Made by a program: the position numbers and the translations under genes. 64,000 nucleotides of DNA from Capilliphycus robustus (lineage in GTDB: Bacteria > Cyanobacteriota > Cyanobacteriia > Cyanobacteriales > Microcoleaceae): NCBI RefSeq assembly GCF_034932365.1, contig NZ_JAYGHR010000072.1, positions 41,446 to 105,445 of the forward strand, written 5' to 3'. Position 1 is the stretch's first letter. Each line of letters begins with the position of its first letter. Positions 36,408 to 44,988 of this stretch are shown here, piece after piece. The notes under the pieces were generated by a model, which saw only the letters and a program-made list of their open reading frames with translations, was not told the origin of the DNA and searched no databases.

Positions 36408-36539
36408 TGGGTTCGGGTGTTGCCGTTTTGTTCAACTTTTGTTAAAATAGAGTTAGGCAAAGTAAAAAGCACCCCTTCTCTGAACGTAATGATTGGGTGC
36501 TAAGAGGTTGAAGTTTCATCACAAAAGGATCATATCACA

Positions 36540-37094
36540 ATGACATCCCCATTGATCGCACCTGCCGTTCAAAAATCTTCGGGAGCTAGTGTTAACCATT
36601 CTTTAGAAACAGCACTAACTGCTGAAATTCAAGCTCTAGTTCCGACTCATATTCGAGTTGAACGCATTCAAACCGTTGGAGTTGGTCAAATTCCCCAAAT
36701 CATTTATAAAACCCCAAAGGGACGCTGTGCAACCTTATTATCTAAAGCTCATTTTAGCAAAATTTGGCAATGTTGGCTAGACATTCGGCTGTTAAAATCA
36801 GGCAAAATTAAAGCTTGGGAAATCCAGCCAACGGGTTTAAAACTCCATACAAATCAGGGTCAATTCTTCCTCCCCTTTCCCGAAGCGACAGCCTTTTTAT
36901 CCCGATATAATCGAGTCGCAATTGAACCCTTGTCTGTTAAGTTTAATGATCAAGGTGCCGTTGTTTGGAATCCCATCCATCAAACCCTTTCTCAAGTGAA
37001 CAAAACCGGATGCAGTTGTGCAGATTCACGGTATCGCAACACAATTTGTAAACATCAAATCGCCGTTCAGGTGTGCAGAATAAAGCCTGTATAG
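36540..37094 (+). CDS. Unknown protein with C-terminal SWIM-type zinc finger
   Basis: 184 residues. The C-terminal CSCADSRYRNTICKHQ fits the SWIM pattern CxC(x)nCxH, expected to bind one zinc and often nucleic acid or protein. The N-terminal 140 residues contain no domain I recognise; IKAWEIQPTGLKLHTNQGQF and VWNPIHQTLSQVNKTG suggest a beta-rich domain. AAGGA lies ten bases upstream of the ATG. It is opposite in strand to both neighbours, between the WD40 remnant and the STAND gene, and followed by a repeat. Function unknown. Confidence 0.65.
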   Translation: MTSPLIAPAVQKSSGASVNHSLETALTAEIQALVPTHIRVERIQTVGVGQIPQIIYKTPKGRCATLLSKAHFSKIWQCWLDIRLLKSGKIKAWEIQPTGLKLHTNQGQFFLPFPEATAFLSRYNRVAIEPLSVKFNDQGAVVWNPIHQTLSQVNKTGCSCADSRYRNTICKHQIAVQVCRIKPV

Positions 37095-37109
37095 TGCCGT
37101 GATTTCTTT

Positions 37110-37207
37110 CTTTGTGTCTTAGCGTCTTTGTAGTTTTTACAGAAGACTCAACACTAAGGCACAAACTCACGAAGATTGTCTTTCTTAGTGTCTTCGTGTC
37201 TTAGTGT
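37110..37207. repeat. Inverted-repeat cluster of CTTTGTGTCTTAG/CACGAAGA motifs
   Basis: ACACTAAG (37151-37158) pairs with CTTAGTGT (37200-37207), and CACGAAGA (37168-37175) with TCTTCGTG (37191-37198), making a nested hairpin; a CTTTGTGTCTTAG copy precedes it. Related to the short repeats near 3026, 51417 and 54321. Confidence 0.65.
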
Positions 37208-37231
37208 TTTATTAATTTCAGGAAACATGAA

Positions 37232-39490
37232 TTAATCCACCCTCATCCAACGTAATACTGATCCAATAGCCCGTTCAACAAAACTATCTGGCTTTTCTTG
37301 CATCAATTTTCGTTGGGCTTTATTCCGTTCAAGTTCTAATTCTGCGATTAAACGTTCTCCTTTTTGTTGACGAACCAAATGCACTAAATAATCGTGGGCT
37401 AATTGATAGCGATCTTCGGGAATTTCGGGAAGCAATAACACTAATCCATTTTCAATAAAGACTTCTAAAACCATGTCTATTTTTTCAGGGGATGCTGTAT
37501 CTAAATCTTTGATAATTTCAGCACGGGTTTTTAGGGGACGAGTTTCATTTTCTTGAGTCAGCGAATATAAAACCAATAAAGCAATGCGTTCATTTTTGTA
37601 GCCACAATCTGCTAAAGCTTGATCTAAGTATCGGGAAATTAGATTCAGTTGAGGATGATCAGAAAATTGTTGATATTGTTCTAAGGTTGTAATCCTATCA
37701 GTTTCAAGTTGTGAACCTGTTATTTGTAACTCAATCGGACGAACTTCCCCTAAGCGAGTTCCTAAATCTTGTACCCATTGATTAACCAAATCTTCATCAA
37801 ACTGAGCGGGGTTTTGCTGGGTTTGATGTTTAATAAAAGCTTTGGCTTGTGCAGTTGAAAAGTTTCTCAACTCATAAATAACCTGTTTAGAAAGAACTTC
37901 ATAACCAATCACGGCTTCTAAACAAGTGGTGCGATCGCATTCTAGCAAATAATGCAAGAAATCGGTTCGCATTGAGAGAATAACACTAATCGATTTCAAC
38001 GTTAAACAATCTCGCAAAAATTGATAAAAAGGTAAACGTTGACTGGGTTCTGTACACACTTGAAAAAATTCTTCAAATTGATCAAAAATTAAAACCGTCG
38101 ATAAATGATTTTCACTGTTTTTTATTAAGCGATTTAAAACGGTTTCTAAGTTCCAAGTATCAGGATTCGGTTCGCGTAGCCAATCCGTATAAATTCTTAA
38201 CGTAATCGGCGTAGAAACCTGGGGATTCGTCACTTGTTTTTGCAGTAAACAGGGAACTATTCCGGCATTAATTAAAGAACTTTTTCCGACACCGGATTCT
38301 CCATGCAGAACGATTAATTTGTGATCCTCACTCTCAATTCGTTCGACTAATTCATTAATCTCATTTAATCGACCTGAAGAAATCATCTCCGCAGCAACTT
38401 GTCCTCCAAATTCTTGAGATTTAAACTGTGGTTTTAAGGGCTGTAATCCCACAAATGAACGCAGTCCAAATTGATATTCAACTTTTAGTTTTTCTTCTTT
38501 AATATGAGCCGCATTTCCGTAATAATCCTGTTCAAAATAGAGTTGATGTAGAGCTTTTAAAATTTGTATATAAGTTCGATTTTCTTGCTGAGGATCTGTT
38601 TTTTTTAGGGCTTCTTCTAAGCGACTAACTGTAGCTTGCCAAACAGTGAATTCATGTTTAGATTCTGCCAACAACAATAAATAGGGATTTTCATCAGATA
38701 ACGTATGTAGCGGATCGCGTAAAGATTGATTTTGAATTTCTAACGCTAATTCTGCCAGTTGATTGGCGTGTGACCATTGAGATTGGTGCATCGCCGCCTC
38801 TGCTAAAAAGCCATAATCTTGAGCAATATCATGGTGTGAACCGTAAGAAATATGTAAATCTAAGGCTTTTTGAGCAACCGTTTGTAACTCTTGCCAGGCT
38901 TGCAATTGTTGTAAAACGTTACAGAATTTAGGAATAAATTTAGCCACTAAATCACGACGTTCTGCGAGTTCTAAAATATCTAAACTGCGTTGTAAATAGG
39001 TTTTGGCTTGTTGCCAGTGAAGCTGTTGATTCGACTCAGAATCCAGTTGCCCTCGCCGATCATAGCTCAATCCCATATGAAATAAAATAACCCCCAACCG
39101 TTCTAAAGAGTTGAAGGGAGGAACAAGCTCTGGGTCAGCGAACAAGTTCTCCGCAAAATTAGTCAGAGCAGCAGGCCAAAATTCTAAACTGTGCTGATAG
39201 TGAGCCAGAGCCGAGTCAATCTGGTCGTTGGCGTAGTCTTCCCGACCCAGCAGAAAATCCAAACCCGCAGCGAGTGATGATGTGAGTTCTTGTTGTTGAG
39301 TTTGCACCTGTTGAATAATCGCCCTCAGTTGCGTGTGAGACTCACCCAAAATACTCGCATTGGACTCGAATAAATCGCTCTGGGGATTGAGAACATGGGC
39401 AAAGATTCGGTCGCTACAATCATTGAGAAAACCAATCACATCGGCGCGGTTGGATTCTGCACCACTTTCTGGTAAATGACTATCGCTCAT
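37232..39490 (-). CDS. TPR-STAND NTPase (novel STAND NTPase type)
   Basis: About 752 residues from the ATG at 39490 (a GTG at 39529 is an alternative that adds 13). The N-terminal half is helical and TPR-like (residues about 60-330). Around 350 begins SFVGLQPLKPQFKSQEF, the typical entry to a novel-STAND (nSTAND1-like) module; Walker A is LHGESGVGKSSLINAG and Walker B VLIFDQFEEFFQ. The C-terminal winged-helix portion ends with LAHDYLVHLVRQQKGERLI. STAND NTPases act as switch proteins that oligomerise on sensing a cue; here TPRs are the likely sensor, but no effector domain is fused. Family members often carry C-terminal WD40 repeats that are missing here, though a WD40 remnant lies 0.8 kb downstream on the same strand. 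Confidence 0.82.
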   Translation of the reverse strand: MSDSHLPESGAESNRADVIGFLNDCSDRIFAHVLNPQSDLFESNASILGESHTQLRAIIQQVQTQQQELTSSLAAGLDFLLGREDYANDQIDSALAHYQHSLEFWPAALTNFAENLFADPELVPPFNSLERLGVILFHMGLSYDRRGQLDSESNQQLHWQQAKTYLQRSLDILELAERRDLVAKFIPKFCNVLQQLQAWQELQTVAQKALDLHISYGSHHDIAQDYGFLAEAAMHQSQWSHANQLAELALEIQNQSLRDPLHTLSDENPYLLLLAESKHEFTVWQATVSRLEEALKKTDPQQENRTYIQILKALHQLYFEQDYYGNAAHIKEEKLKVEYQFGLRSFVGLQPLKPQFKSQEFGGQVAAEMISSGRLNEINELVERIESEDHKLIVLHGESGVGKSSLINAGIVPCLLQKQVTNPQVSTPITLRIYTDWLREPNPDTWNLETVLNRLIKNSENHLSTVLIFDQFEEFFQVCTEPSQRLPFYQFLRDCLTLKSISVILSMRTDFLHYLLECDRTTCLEAVIGYEVLSKQVIYELRNFSTAQAKAFIKHQTQQNPAQFDEDLVNQWVQDLGTRLGEVRPIELQITGSQLETDRITTLEQYQQFSDHPQLNLISRYLDQALADCGYKNERIALLVLYSLTQENETRPLKTRAEIIKDLDTASPEKIDMVLEVFIENGLVLLLPEIPEDRYQLAHDYLVHLVRQQKGERLIAELELERNKAQRKLMQEKPDSFVERAIGSVLRWMRVD

Positions 39491-39562
39491 AGGGTTTATT
39501 GGCTGAGAGAATACTTCCCAAATTAACACGCCAATCGAGAGATTGTCACCCTTTAGAAACGC

Positions 39563-40657
39563 TTACTTCGGAGAAACTTCAGGCTGTCGTTCAAGAGCCA
39601 GTTGAATTAACTGATTGACTAACTCAGAAAAAGAAATTCCACTCGATGCCCAAAGTTGAGGATACATACTGGTCGCGGTGAAACCAGGAAGGGTATTAAT
39701 TTCGTTAATCAGAACCTCGCCTGTTTTCTCCACATAAAAGAAATCAACTCGGGCTAAACCTGCTGCATCCAGCGCTAAAAAGGCTTGAACAGCCATTTCT
39801 TTGATTTTATTAGCAATATTATCACTCACCTGGGCTGGGATGAACCAAGCCGCTTTTCCTTCGGTGTATTTGGTTTCATAGTCATAGAAATCACTCTGAT
39901 AAGTAATCTCTCCGACCACAGAAGCTTGGGGTTGATCATTGCCTAAAACCGCACATTCAAGTTCTCGGGCTTCTACCCCTGCTTCTATAATAATCCGCCG
40001 ATCATAACTGGCTGCATTATCGAGAGCGGTTACTAATTCTGCACGCGATCGCACTTTAGAAATACCCACCGATGAGCCTAAATTAGCAGGCTTCACAAAA
40101 CAAGGATATCCGAGTTCTGCTTCTAATTCATCACATAATTTTGGAAAGATACAAGGATTTGACCAAATTTGCGATCGCTTTACCGTTTTATATTTAACTT
40201 GTGACAGTCCCGCCTGAGAAAAGATCATTTTCATGGCGATTTTATCCATGCCAATGGCTGAACCCAAAACACCCGATCCGACAAACGGAACTTGCATTAA
40301 AGTTAGCAATCCTTGAATTGTACCATCTTCTCCGTTTGGGCCGTGTAAAATCGGAAACCAAACATCAATTTCCTCAAAATTTGTCGCTTCAGGAAGTAGC
40401 GAGGGACTGGGAACTAAATCTGTTGATGTTGTTTTCTCATCTGTTAGATAAAGCGGTTCACCCGAGGCGAGAACTTGTTGAGCAATTTCACCTTTTTGCC
40501 AAACACCATCTTTGCCAATATATACGGGTAGCAGTTCATATTTACTGGCATTTTGATCGCTCCTTAAGGCTGTTGCGATCGCTTGTGCGGAACGAATGCT
40601 TACTTCATGTTCGCCTGAACGTCCGCCAAACAACAGTCCTACCCGAATTTTACTCAT
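39563..40657 (-). CDS. ddl: D-alanine-D-alanine ligase
   Basis: ATP-grasp ligase joining two D-alanines for peptidoglycan. Residues LLFGGRSGEHEVSIRSA open the protein; HGPNGEDGTIQGLL and PCFVKPANLGSSVGISK (with the ATP-binding Lys) follow, and the metal-binding end is EINTLPGFTATSMYPQLW. 364 residues, the DdlA-like length. AGGAAG stands eight bases before the ATG. It is separated from the STAND gene by 72 bp on the same strand; no functional link is evident. Confidence 0.97.
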   Translation of the reverse strand: MSKIRVGLLFGGRSGEHEVSIRSAQAIATALRSDQNASKYELLPVYIGKDGVWQKGEIAQQVLASGEPLYLTDEKTTSTDLVPSPSLLPEATNFEEIDVWFPILHGPNGEDGTIQGLLTLMQVPFVGSGVLGSAIGMDKIAMKMIFSQAGLSQVKYKTVKRSQIWSNPCIFPKLCDELEAELGYPCFVKPANLGSSVGISKVRSRAELVTALDNAASYDRRIIIEAGVEARELECAVLGNDQPQASVVGEITYQSDFYDYETKYTEGKAAWFIPAQVSDNIANKIKEMAVQAFLALDAAGLARVDFFYVEKTGEVLINEINTLPGFTATSMYPQLWASSGISFSELVNQLIQLALERQPEVSPK

Positions 40658-40795
40658 ATGACTTCCTACACTAAGACATTTTGAATACTATATCAGCTCT
40701 TTGTCACCCCTTTTCCGGAATTTTGTGAATGAGTCGGGTGCATCAAATTCCACTTTTCTTTCTTCTCCCCTCCAAAGCTTAACTGTTTGATCGCC

Positions 40796-42322
40796 CTACA
40801 GTTTTTGTTGTTGACAGGTTTCCACCCGCTCAAATAACAAGTATAACGGCCAACGACAGCCGGAGAATTTTTGAGCGGCGTTTGTACAGGTGGGAAACTG
40901 ACCTTTCGGTGCATTTTGATCAAAGGTTAAATCAGAATAGCTTAACCAATTTCCATTTTTTCGCCAACCAATTGAGTCCCCAAATTGAGCATAGGTTGAC
41001 TTTTCAAATTTGCCCAGAGGATTTCCCGTTTCTTGGTAAATTTCTTTTTGAATACTAAAGCCAAATTTTCCGTCTGAATATTGACTCCAAAGTTGAGCAA
41101 GTTGACGCAAATCGGCACAAGAGAAACTAGCGATCGCATTCCCATCCACCCAACCTTGATTCTTTTTGTTGGCGACTTCTAACATAATTCGCTCTGTTTC
41201 TTGATCCGCTTCTTTCCATTTTCCTTGAGCTAATAAGTTCTCTAATTGAGTATAATCAGCTTGAAGAGGTGTATTTTCTATCCTTGGCAAATCAGTTACT
41301 ATTTCTGGTTGTTCTAGTGAGGGTTTGTTGATTGCCCAGTAATAACCTATTGTCGGTATTCCCACTCCGATTAATACCAGTGCTGCTATTCCCCAAATAA
41401 ATTTTTTCCGAGAATAATTTGACGATACATTAGGAGAAACAGGTATTGTTACAGAAGCAACAGAGGGCGAAGAAGCGGTCATATTCGCAGTAGACGCTGT
41501 TAACAAAGGCGTGAGTTCAGCTAAGGCTTCAGACGCATTAGAATAGCGCTCGCTTAACTGTTCCTGCACCATTTTATTGATAACTTTCGCGAGTTCATCA
41601 CTAACCGTTGCGTGATTTCTCCACAGAATTTCATCGGTTTTTTGATCATAAGGAAATTGAGCGGGTTTTAAACCTGTTAAAGCTTGAATTCCAATAATTC
41701 CAACAGCATAAATATCACTCGCAAGCTTGGGTCTTCCTTTGGCTTGTTCACTCGGCATATATCCCGGTGAACCAATACCAACGGTGAGGTGTGTTTGTCC
41801 TTCGGGGTTAACAGCTAATCCTTGAATTTCTTTAACCGCTCCAAAGTCAATTAAGACAATTTTACCATTAGATTGTCTCATAATATTGGTAGGTTTTAGA
41901 TCTCGATGGATGACGTTTTCTTGATGAACAATGGCTAAAACTTCTAAGATTTCCGTTAATAGTTTAACCGTTTTCTCCTCACTCAAAGGCTGTCCGGGTT
42001 TGAGTTCGTGACTGAGATCTTTTCCGTCAATAAATTCTTGAACTAAATAAAATTCTCCGTTCTCATTAAAATGAGCATAAAGACGAGGAATTTGAGAATG
42101 TTCTCCCAAACGATGTAAGAGTTGTGCTTCTTGTTCAAATAATCGTTGAGCCACTAAAAGAACGTGGGGACTGGTATCTTTTGGAGATAAATGTTTAACC
42201 ACACATTGCGGTTGACCCGGTAAAGCCAAATCAACCGCTAAATAAGTATCTCCAAATCCTCCGGTTCCAATTTTTTGGATGACTTGATAGCGACTTAATA
42301 GGGTTCGATCAATGAGTGTCAT
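40796..42322 (-). CDS. Ser/Thr protein kinase fused to a GUN4 domain
   Basis: 508 residues. Kinase domain 1-275: glycine loop GTGGFG (about 19-24), ATP Lys43 in VVKHLS, catalytic HRDLKPTN with Asp141, and DFGAVKE with Asp159. One membrane helix (about 308-330) follows a short Ser/Thr linker. After it comes a GUN4 domain (about 357-490): YTQLENLLAQGKWKEADQET, LAQLWSQYSDGKFGFSIQ and WLSYSDLTFDQNAPKGQFP. GUN4 domains bind porphyrins (Mg-protoporphyrin IX in the chlorophyll pathway), so the protein may be a membrane kinase that reads tetrapyrrole. The topology puts the C-terminal domain on the far side of the membrane if the kinase is cytoplasmic, which is odd for a tetrapyrrole sensor. Confidence 0.9.
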   Translation of the reverse strand: MTLIDRTLLSRYQVIQKIGTGGFGDTYLAVDLALPGQPQCVVKHLSPKDTSPHVLLVAQRLFEQEAQLLHRLGEHSQIPRLYAHFNENGEFYLVQEFIDGKDLSHELKPGQPLSEEKTVKLLTEILEVLAIVHQENVIHRDLKPTNIMRQSNGKIVLIDFGAVKEIQGLAVNPEGQTHLTVGIGSPGYMPSEQAKGRPKLASDIYAVGIIGIQALTGLKPAQFPYDQKTDEILWRNHATVSDELAKVINKMVQEQLSERYSNASEALAELTPLLTASTANMTASSPSVASVTIPVSPNVSSNYSRKKFIWGIAALVLIGVGIPTIGYYWAINKPSLEQPEIVTDLPRIENTPLQADYTQLENLLAQGKWKEADQETERIMLEVANKKNQGWVDGNAIASFSCADLRQLAQLWSQYSDGKFGFSIQKEIYQETGNPLGKFEKSTYAQFGDSIGWRKNGNWLSYSDLTFDQNAPKGQFPTCTNAAQKFSGCRWPLYLLFERVETCQQQKL

Positions 42323-42425
42323 ATCTTTTTGTTTTGATCATCCATTTTTCAAAAAATTTATTGATAAACTCTTTCTAAAAAAGTTCTATTTTTGAAACTT
42401 TTATCTCCCATTCATTGAAAAATAA

Positions 42426-42830
42426 TTAGTTCAATTTCGAGATAGTGGGAGGGGTAATTCCCTGCGAATTTTGCTCGGAATTCTCAGCCAAAACAAAATC
42501 TCCGACTTTTTCCGGCCCAGCTTGTTGGATTGCCAATAATAAATTAGCGGTTTGATCAATTAATTTTTCAACATTAATATTAAAGTAATCAGGCTTAAAA
42601 TAGTTTAATCGACTCATTCCTTCACCCATAGAAGTGACTGCACCTCGCCAGTTCTGATTACTCAAATGATAGAGTCCTACAGCAATTTGTAAGATGCCTT
42701 GATAGAACTTTTTGGTCGGTTCCATCGCTTCCATCCACAACGCTTCTAAGGTATCGTGACAAGCGTAATATTCTTGTTGGTTGAACTCTTCAATCCCCTG
42801 CCAAAATTCTGACGGAATTTCTTCAGACAT
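42426..42830 (-). CDS. DUF309 family protein
   Basis: 134 residues. The signature FNQQEYYACHDTLEALWM, with the invariant His and the E..W pattern, followed by FYQGILQIAVGLYHL, is that of DUF309, a small helical family without known biochemical function. The C-terminal about 25 residues are a low-complexity extension. On the minus strand, 103 bp upstream of the kinase-GUN4 gene start. ATG start at 42830. Confidence 0.85.
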   Translation of the reverse strand: MSEEIPSEFWQGIEEFNQQEYYACHDTLEALWMEAMEPTKKFYQGILQIAVGLYHLSNQNWRGAVTSMGEGMSRLNYFKPDYFNINVEKLIDQTANLLLAIQQAGPEKVGDFVLAENSEQNSQGITPPTISKLN

Positions 42831-42944
42831 AATCTTTGTAATGTTAAGTTAAAATGGGGTAGCCCCAGTTAGAACTAGGGCTGACTTTCTCAAACAATCA
42901 TCTAATCTCTCAACAGTCAAAATGAGGTTGATACTCTGATGGTT

Positions 42945-43310
42945 TTATATCATAGTTTTACGAGTAGATTCGAGATCTTCGTCGCTAATATCTTGCTGTT
43001 CTCCCGCAAAATCATTATCGGGAGTTAGGAACAACATACAGTGACATTCTTTCCGCTCCCGCATTGGAACACAAGGACAGTTCCAAAAGGTATTTTTGAC
43101 TTCAGCTTCTTTATCTTCATAGTGGCGACAAGGACAAAGCGGCGCCCCTAACTCATCTTTATGTTTGGCGAGTCCTTCGATCACCACTGCTGTTACTGAA
43201 GGATCAACACAAAAGTAGGTATTTGTATTCTTAGCATACTTTTCAGCGAATTTTTTCATCGCTTTCAGGCTGGTTTCAGTTGATAAATTTTTGTTGGTCT
43301 CAGTCGTCAT
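42945..43310 (-). CDS. ftrC: Ferredoxin:thioredoxin reductase catalytic subunit
   Basis: [4Fe-4S] catalytic subunit that passes electrons from photosystem-reduced ferredoxin to thioredoxin, activating carbon-fixation enzymes in light. The cysteine set is complete: LCPCRHYED, NCPCVPMRE and CHCMLFL, plus the N-terminal Cys in YFCVDP. The ATG at 43310 gives MTTETNKNLS and about 121 residues, the known size; an upstream extension to 43400 is not family-like. Its partner, the variable subunit ftrV, is not in the window. Confidence 0.92.
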   Translation of the reverse strand: MTTETNKNLSTETSLKAMKKFAEKYAKNTNTYFCVDPSVTAVVIEGLAKHKDELGAPLCPCRHYEDKEAEVKNTFWNCPCVPMRERKECHCMLFLTPDNDFAGEQQDISDEDLESTRKTMI

Positions 43311-43411
43311 GGTATTGTGATCTTCAGATTTCAAACAGTTTGTTAGATTGTAACGCACGATGGCAACATTATAGTCACTCCGGCAGCAGTTATCAGTCAA
43401 CAGTCAGCCTT

Positions 43412-43450
43412 GGGGCGGGTTCTGAACAAATGTATGTTTCTGACAAATAA
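43412..43450. repeat. Dispersed repeat, GGGGCGGGTTCTG family
   Basis: GGGGCGGGTTCTGAACAAAT then GTATGTTT resembles the left arm of the inverted repeat at 49011-49072 (GGGGCGGGTTCTG, AAAT, TATGTTTT). Partial copy; right arm is not present. Confidence 0.55.
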
Positions 43451-43515
43451 CCGTAAATATTCTTGCCCACAACAGTTGACTGAACTTCTGTAACTTCTTC
43501 AATGATTTTTACATT

Positions 43516-44667
43516 TTATTTCAAAGACGACTGAAGTTGTAATTGTAGCGGTTGATCGCGATTAATTTGTAAACCGAGTTGAGGAAATTGCGAGAGATTT
43601 TTAGCAGCAATATCTCCTTGTTCTGACCACAAAACCCAACGACTACCCGAAGCCAGAGAAAAAATACTCGGTGAATTTTGAGTCAGCCAAATGACCGGAA
43701 TATTTGGGAAGTTTTCGACAATTGCTTCTTCAGAAGCGTTAACTGCTGCTAAAGTCGATAAGACCACTCGATTTCCGCGAACTAAACCCGTTTGTGCTGT
43801 CCATAATTGTACATTCAGTTGCGATCGCGAAGCATAAAAATAAAGAGAAGCCGCAGCGATCACCGCCTGTTCAAAATTATCACTTTGCCACGAACTCCCA
43901 CTATCAAGACAAATGACAATTTCTTGACCCCCGGTTGCCACTTCTAACTCGCGGACTCGCAGTTGATTATAACGCGCACTCGATCGCCAATGAATTAAAC
44001 GAGTTGGATCACCATAACGGTAGGGTCTAAGGGTACGAGTAACACCTTCAGTCGCCATGTTATATTGACTGCGATCAAGCACTTGTTGATTTTGCTCCCA
44101 TCCCATTTGATCAACCAGTGGACAAGTTGTCAAGGGTAAAACCGTCGGATAGACAATTGCAGTGGCTTTCGCCTCACGGTCTCTCCGACACCAAAACAAA
44201 CCCAGAGGAGTAGCTGTCCTAAGCTGTACCTGCTCCCAATGATAAACGCCTCGCCGTTGAGTGGGGAGATAATACACCCAATGATAAGCACTGCGGGGAG
44301 GGAGGGTTTCTATGGCGGTTGCAGATTTCCCTAAAATCGAGGGAAGTTGATCGTATACTTGTAATAGGGTTTTGGGTTGATCAGAGCGATTGTCAATTTC
44401 CAGTTCGATCGTCAGTTGATTGCCCACGCTCACGGGTTCAATGGGACGACGGTGAACTTCTAGGGGTTTGAGCGATCGCACAGGTAACACAGCCGCAATC
44501 GCCAATAAAGCAAAGCTAGTCCCACTGATCACATACAACCAACCCGCCATTGTATTCGTTGCAGCTCCGAAGAAAAACAGCGATAGAAAAGTGAGTAATC
44601 CTCCAGCATAAGCGGGTGCAATCCAGCGCCTTTCCAGCCAATTGCCGATCTTTTGATGAATTTTCAT
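43516..44667 (-). CDS. DUF58 domain-containing protein
   Basis: 383 residues: two N-terminal membrane helices (about 15-60), then a beta-rich region, then the DUF58 hallmark YRYGDPTRLIHWRSSAR (about 218-235) followed by a von Willebrand-like fold with EIVICLDSGSSW in which the DxSxS-type MIDAS residues appear. DUF58 proteins usually sit next to a MoxR AAA ATPase that remodels them. Here the MoxR gene is at 59077-59985, 15 kb away. Precise role unknown; probable membrane-associated complex. ATG start at 44667. Confidence 0.88.
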   Translation of the reverse strand: MKIHQKIGNWLERRWIAPAYAGGLLTFLSLFFFGAATNTMAGWLYVISGTSFALLAIAAVLPVRSLKPLEVHRRPIEPVSVGNQLTIELEIDNRSDQPKTLLQVYDQLPSILGKSATAIETLPPRSAYHWVYYLPTQRRGVYHWEQVQLRTATPLGLFWCRRDREAKATAIVYPTVLPLTTCPLVDQMGWEQNQQVLDRSQYNMATEGVTRTLRPYRYGDPTRLIHWRSSARYNQLRVRELEVATGGQEIVICLDSGSSWQSDNFEQAVIAAASLYFYASRSQLNVQLWTAQTGLVRGNRVVLSTLAAVNASEEAIVENFPNIPVIWLTQNSPSIFSLASGSRWVLWSEQGDIAAKNLSQFPQLGLQINRDQPLQLQLQSSLK

Positions 44668-44756
44668 AGAAAATACCGTTTGTTTGTGATCTCGTTTGGC
44701 GAGAGAGAATATTTCTAATTTTATCGGCTGATCAGTTCTCTGTTATGTTGACATCC

Positions 44757-44988
44757 TCTCCGCCGTAAACGACGGAGATTCGCTCACATCACTGTTTGGG
44801 TTTCCTCTTTCTATGAGTTGACTTACTCAACTGGGTTTCCCCACTTAAGCAGAGATCAGTCTCTCGGGAGGCGTTAATTTCCGTCTGCCCGACGGTATTT
44901 TCAAAACAGATATTAAGCGGAAAAACGGATTAAGCTACGTGTGAGAAGCCTAGATTTATGCGTTTTACAGTCAAGTTAATCCGTTAAT
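44757..44988 (-). ncRNA. Candidate omega RNA (reRNA) scaffold of the TnpB element
   Basis: The 230 bp between the tnpB stop and the right-end hairpin contain, on the minus strand, GGGGAAACCCAGTTGAGT and a hairpin AGTTGAG/CTCAACT-like segment, then GAATCTCCGTCGTTTACGGC. Similar sequence occurs in the second element. In characterised TnpB systems this place encodes the guide RNA scaffold with the guide starting beyond the end. Boundaries are inferred. Confidence 0.4.

Noticed and set aside
40201..40674. 157-residue plus-strand ORF antisense to ddl
   Set aside because: Antisense of a well-supported enzyme gene; composition is that of a shadow frame.
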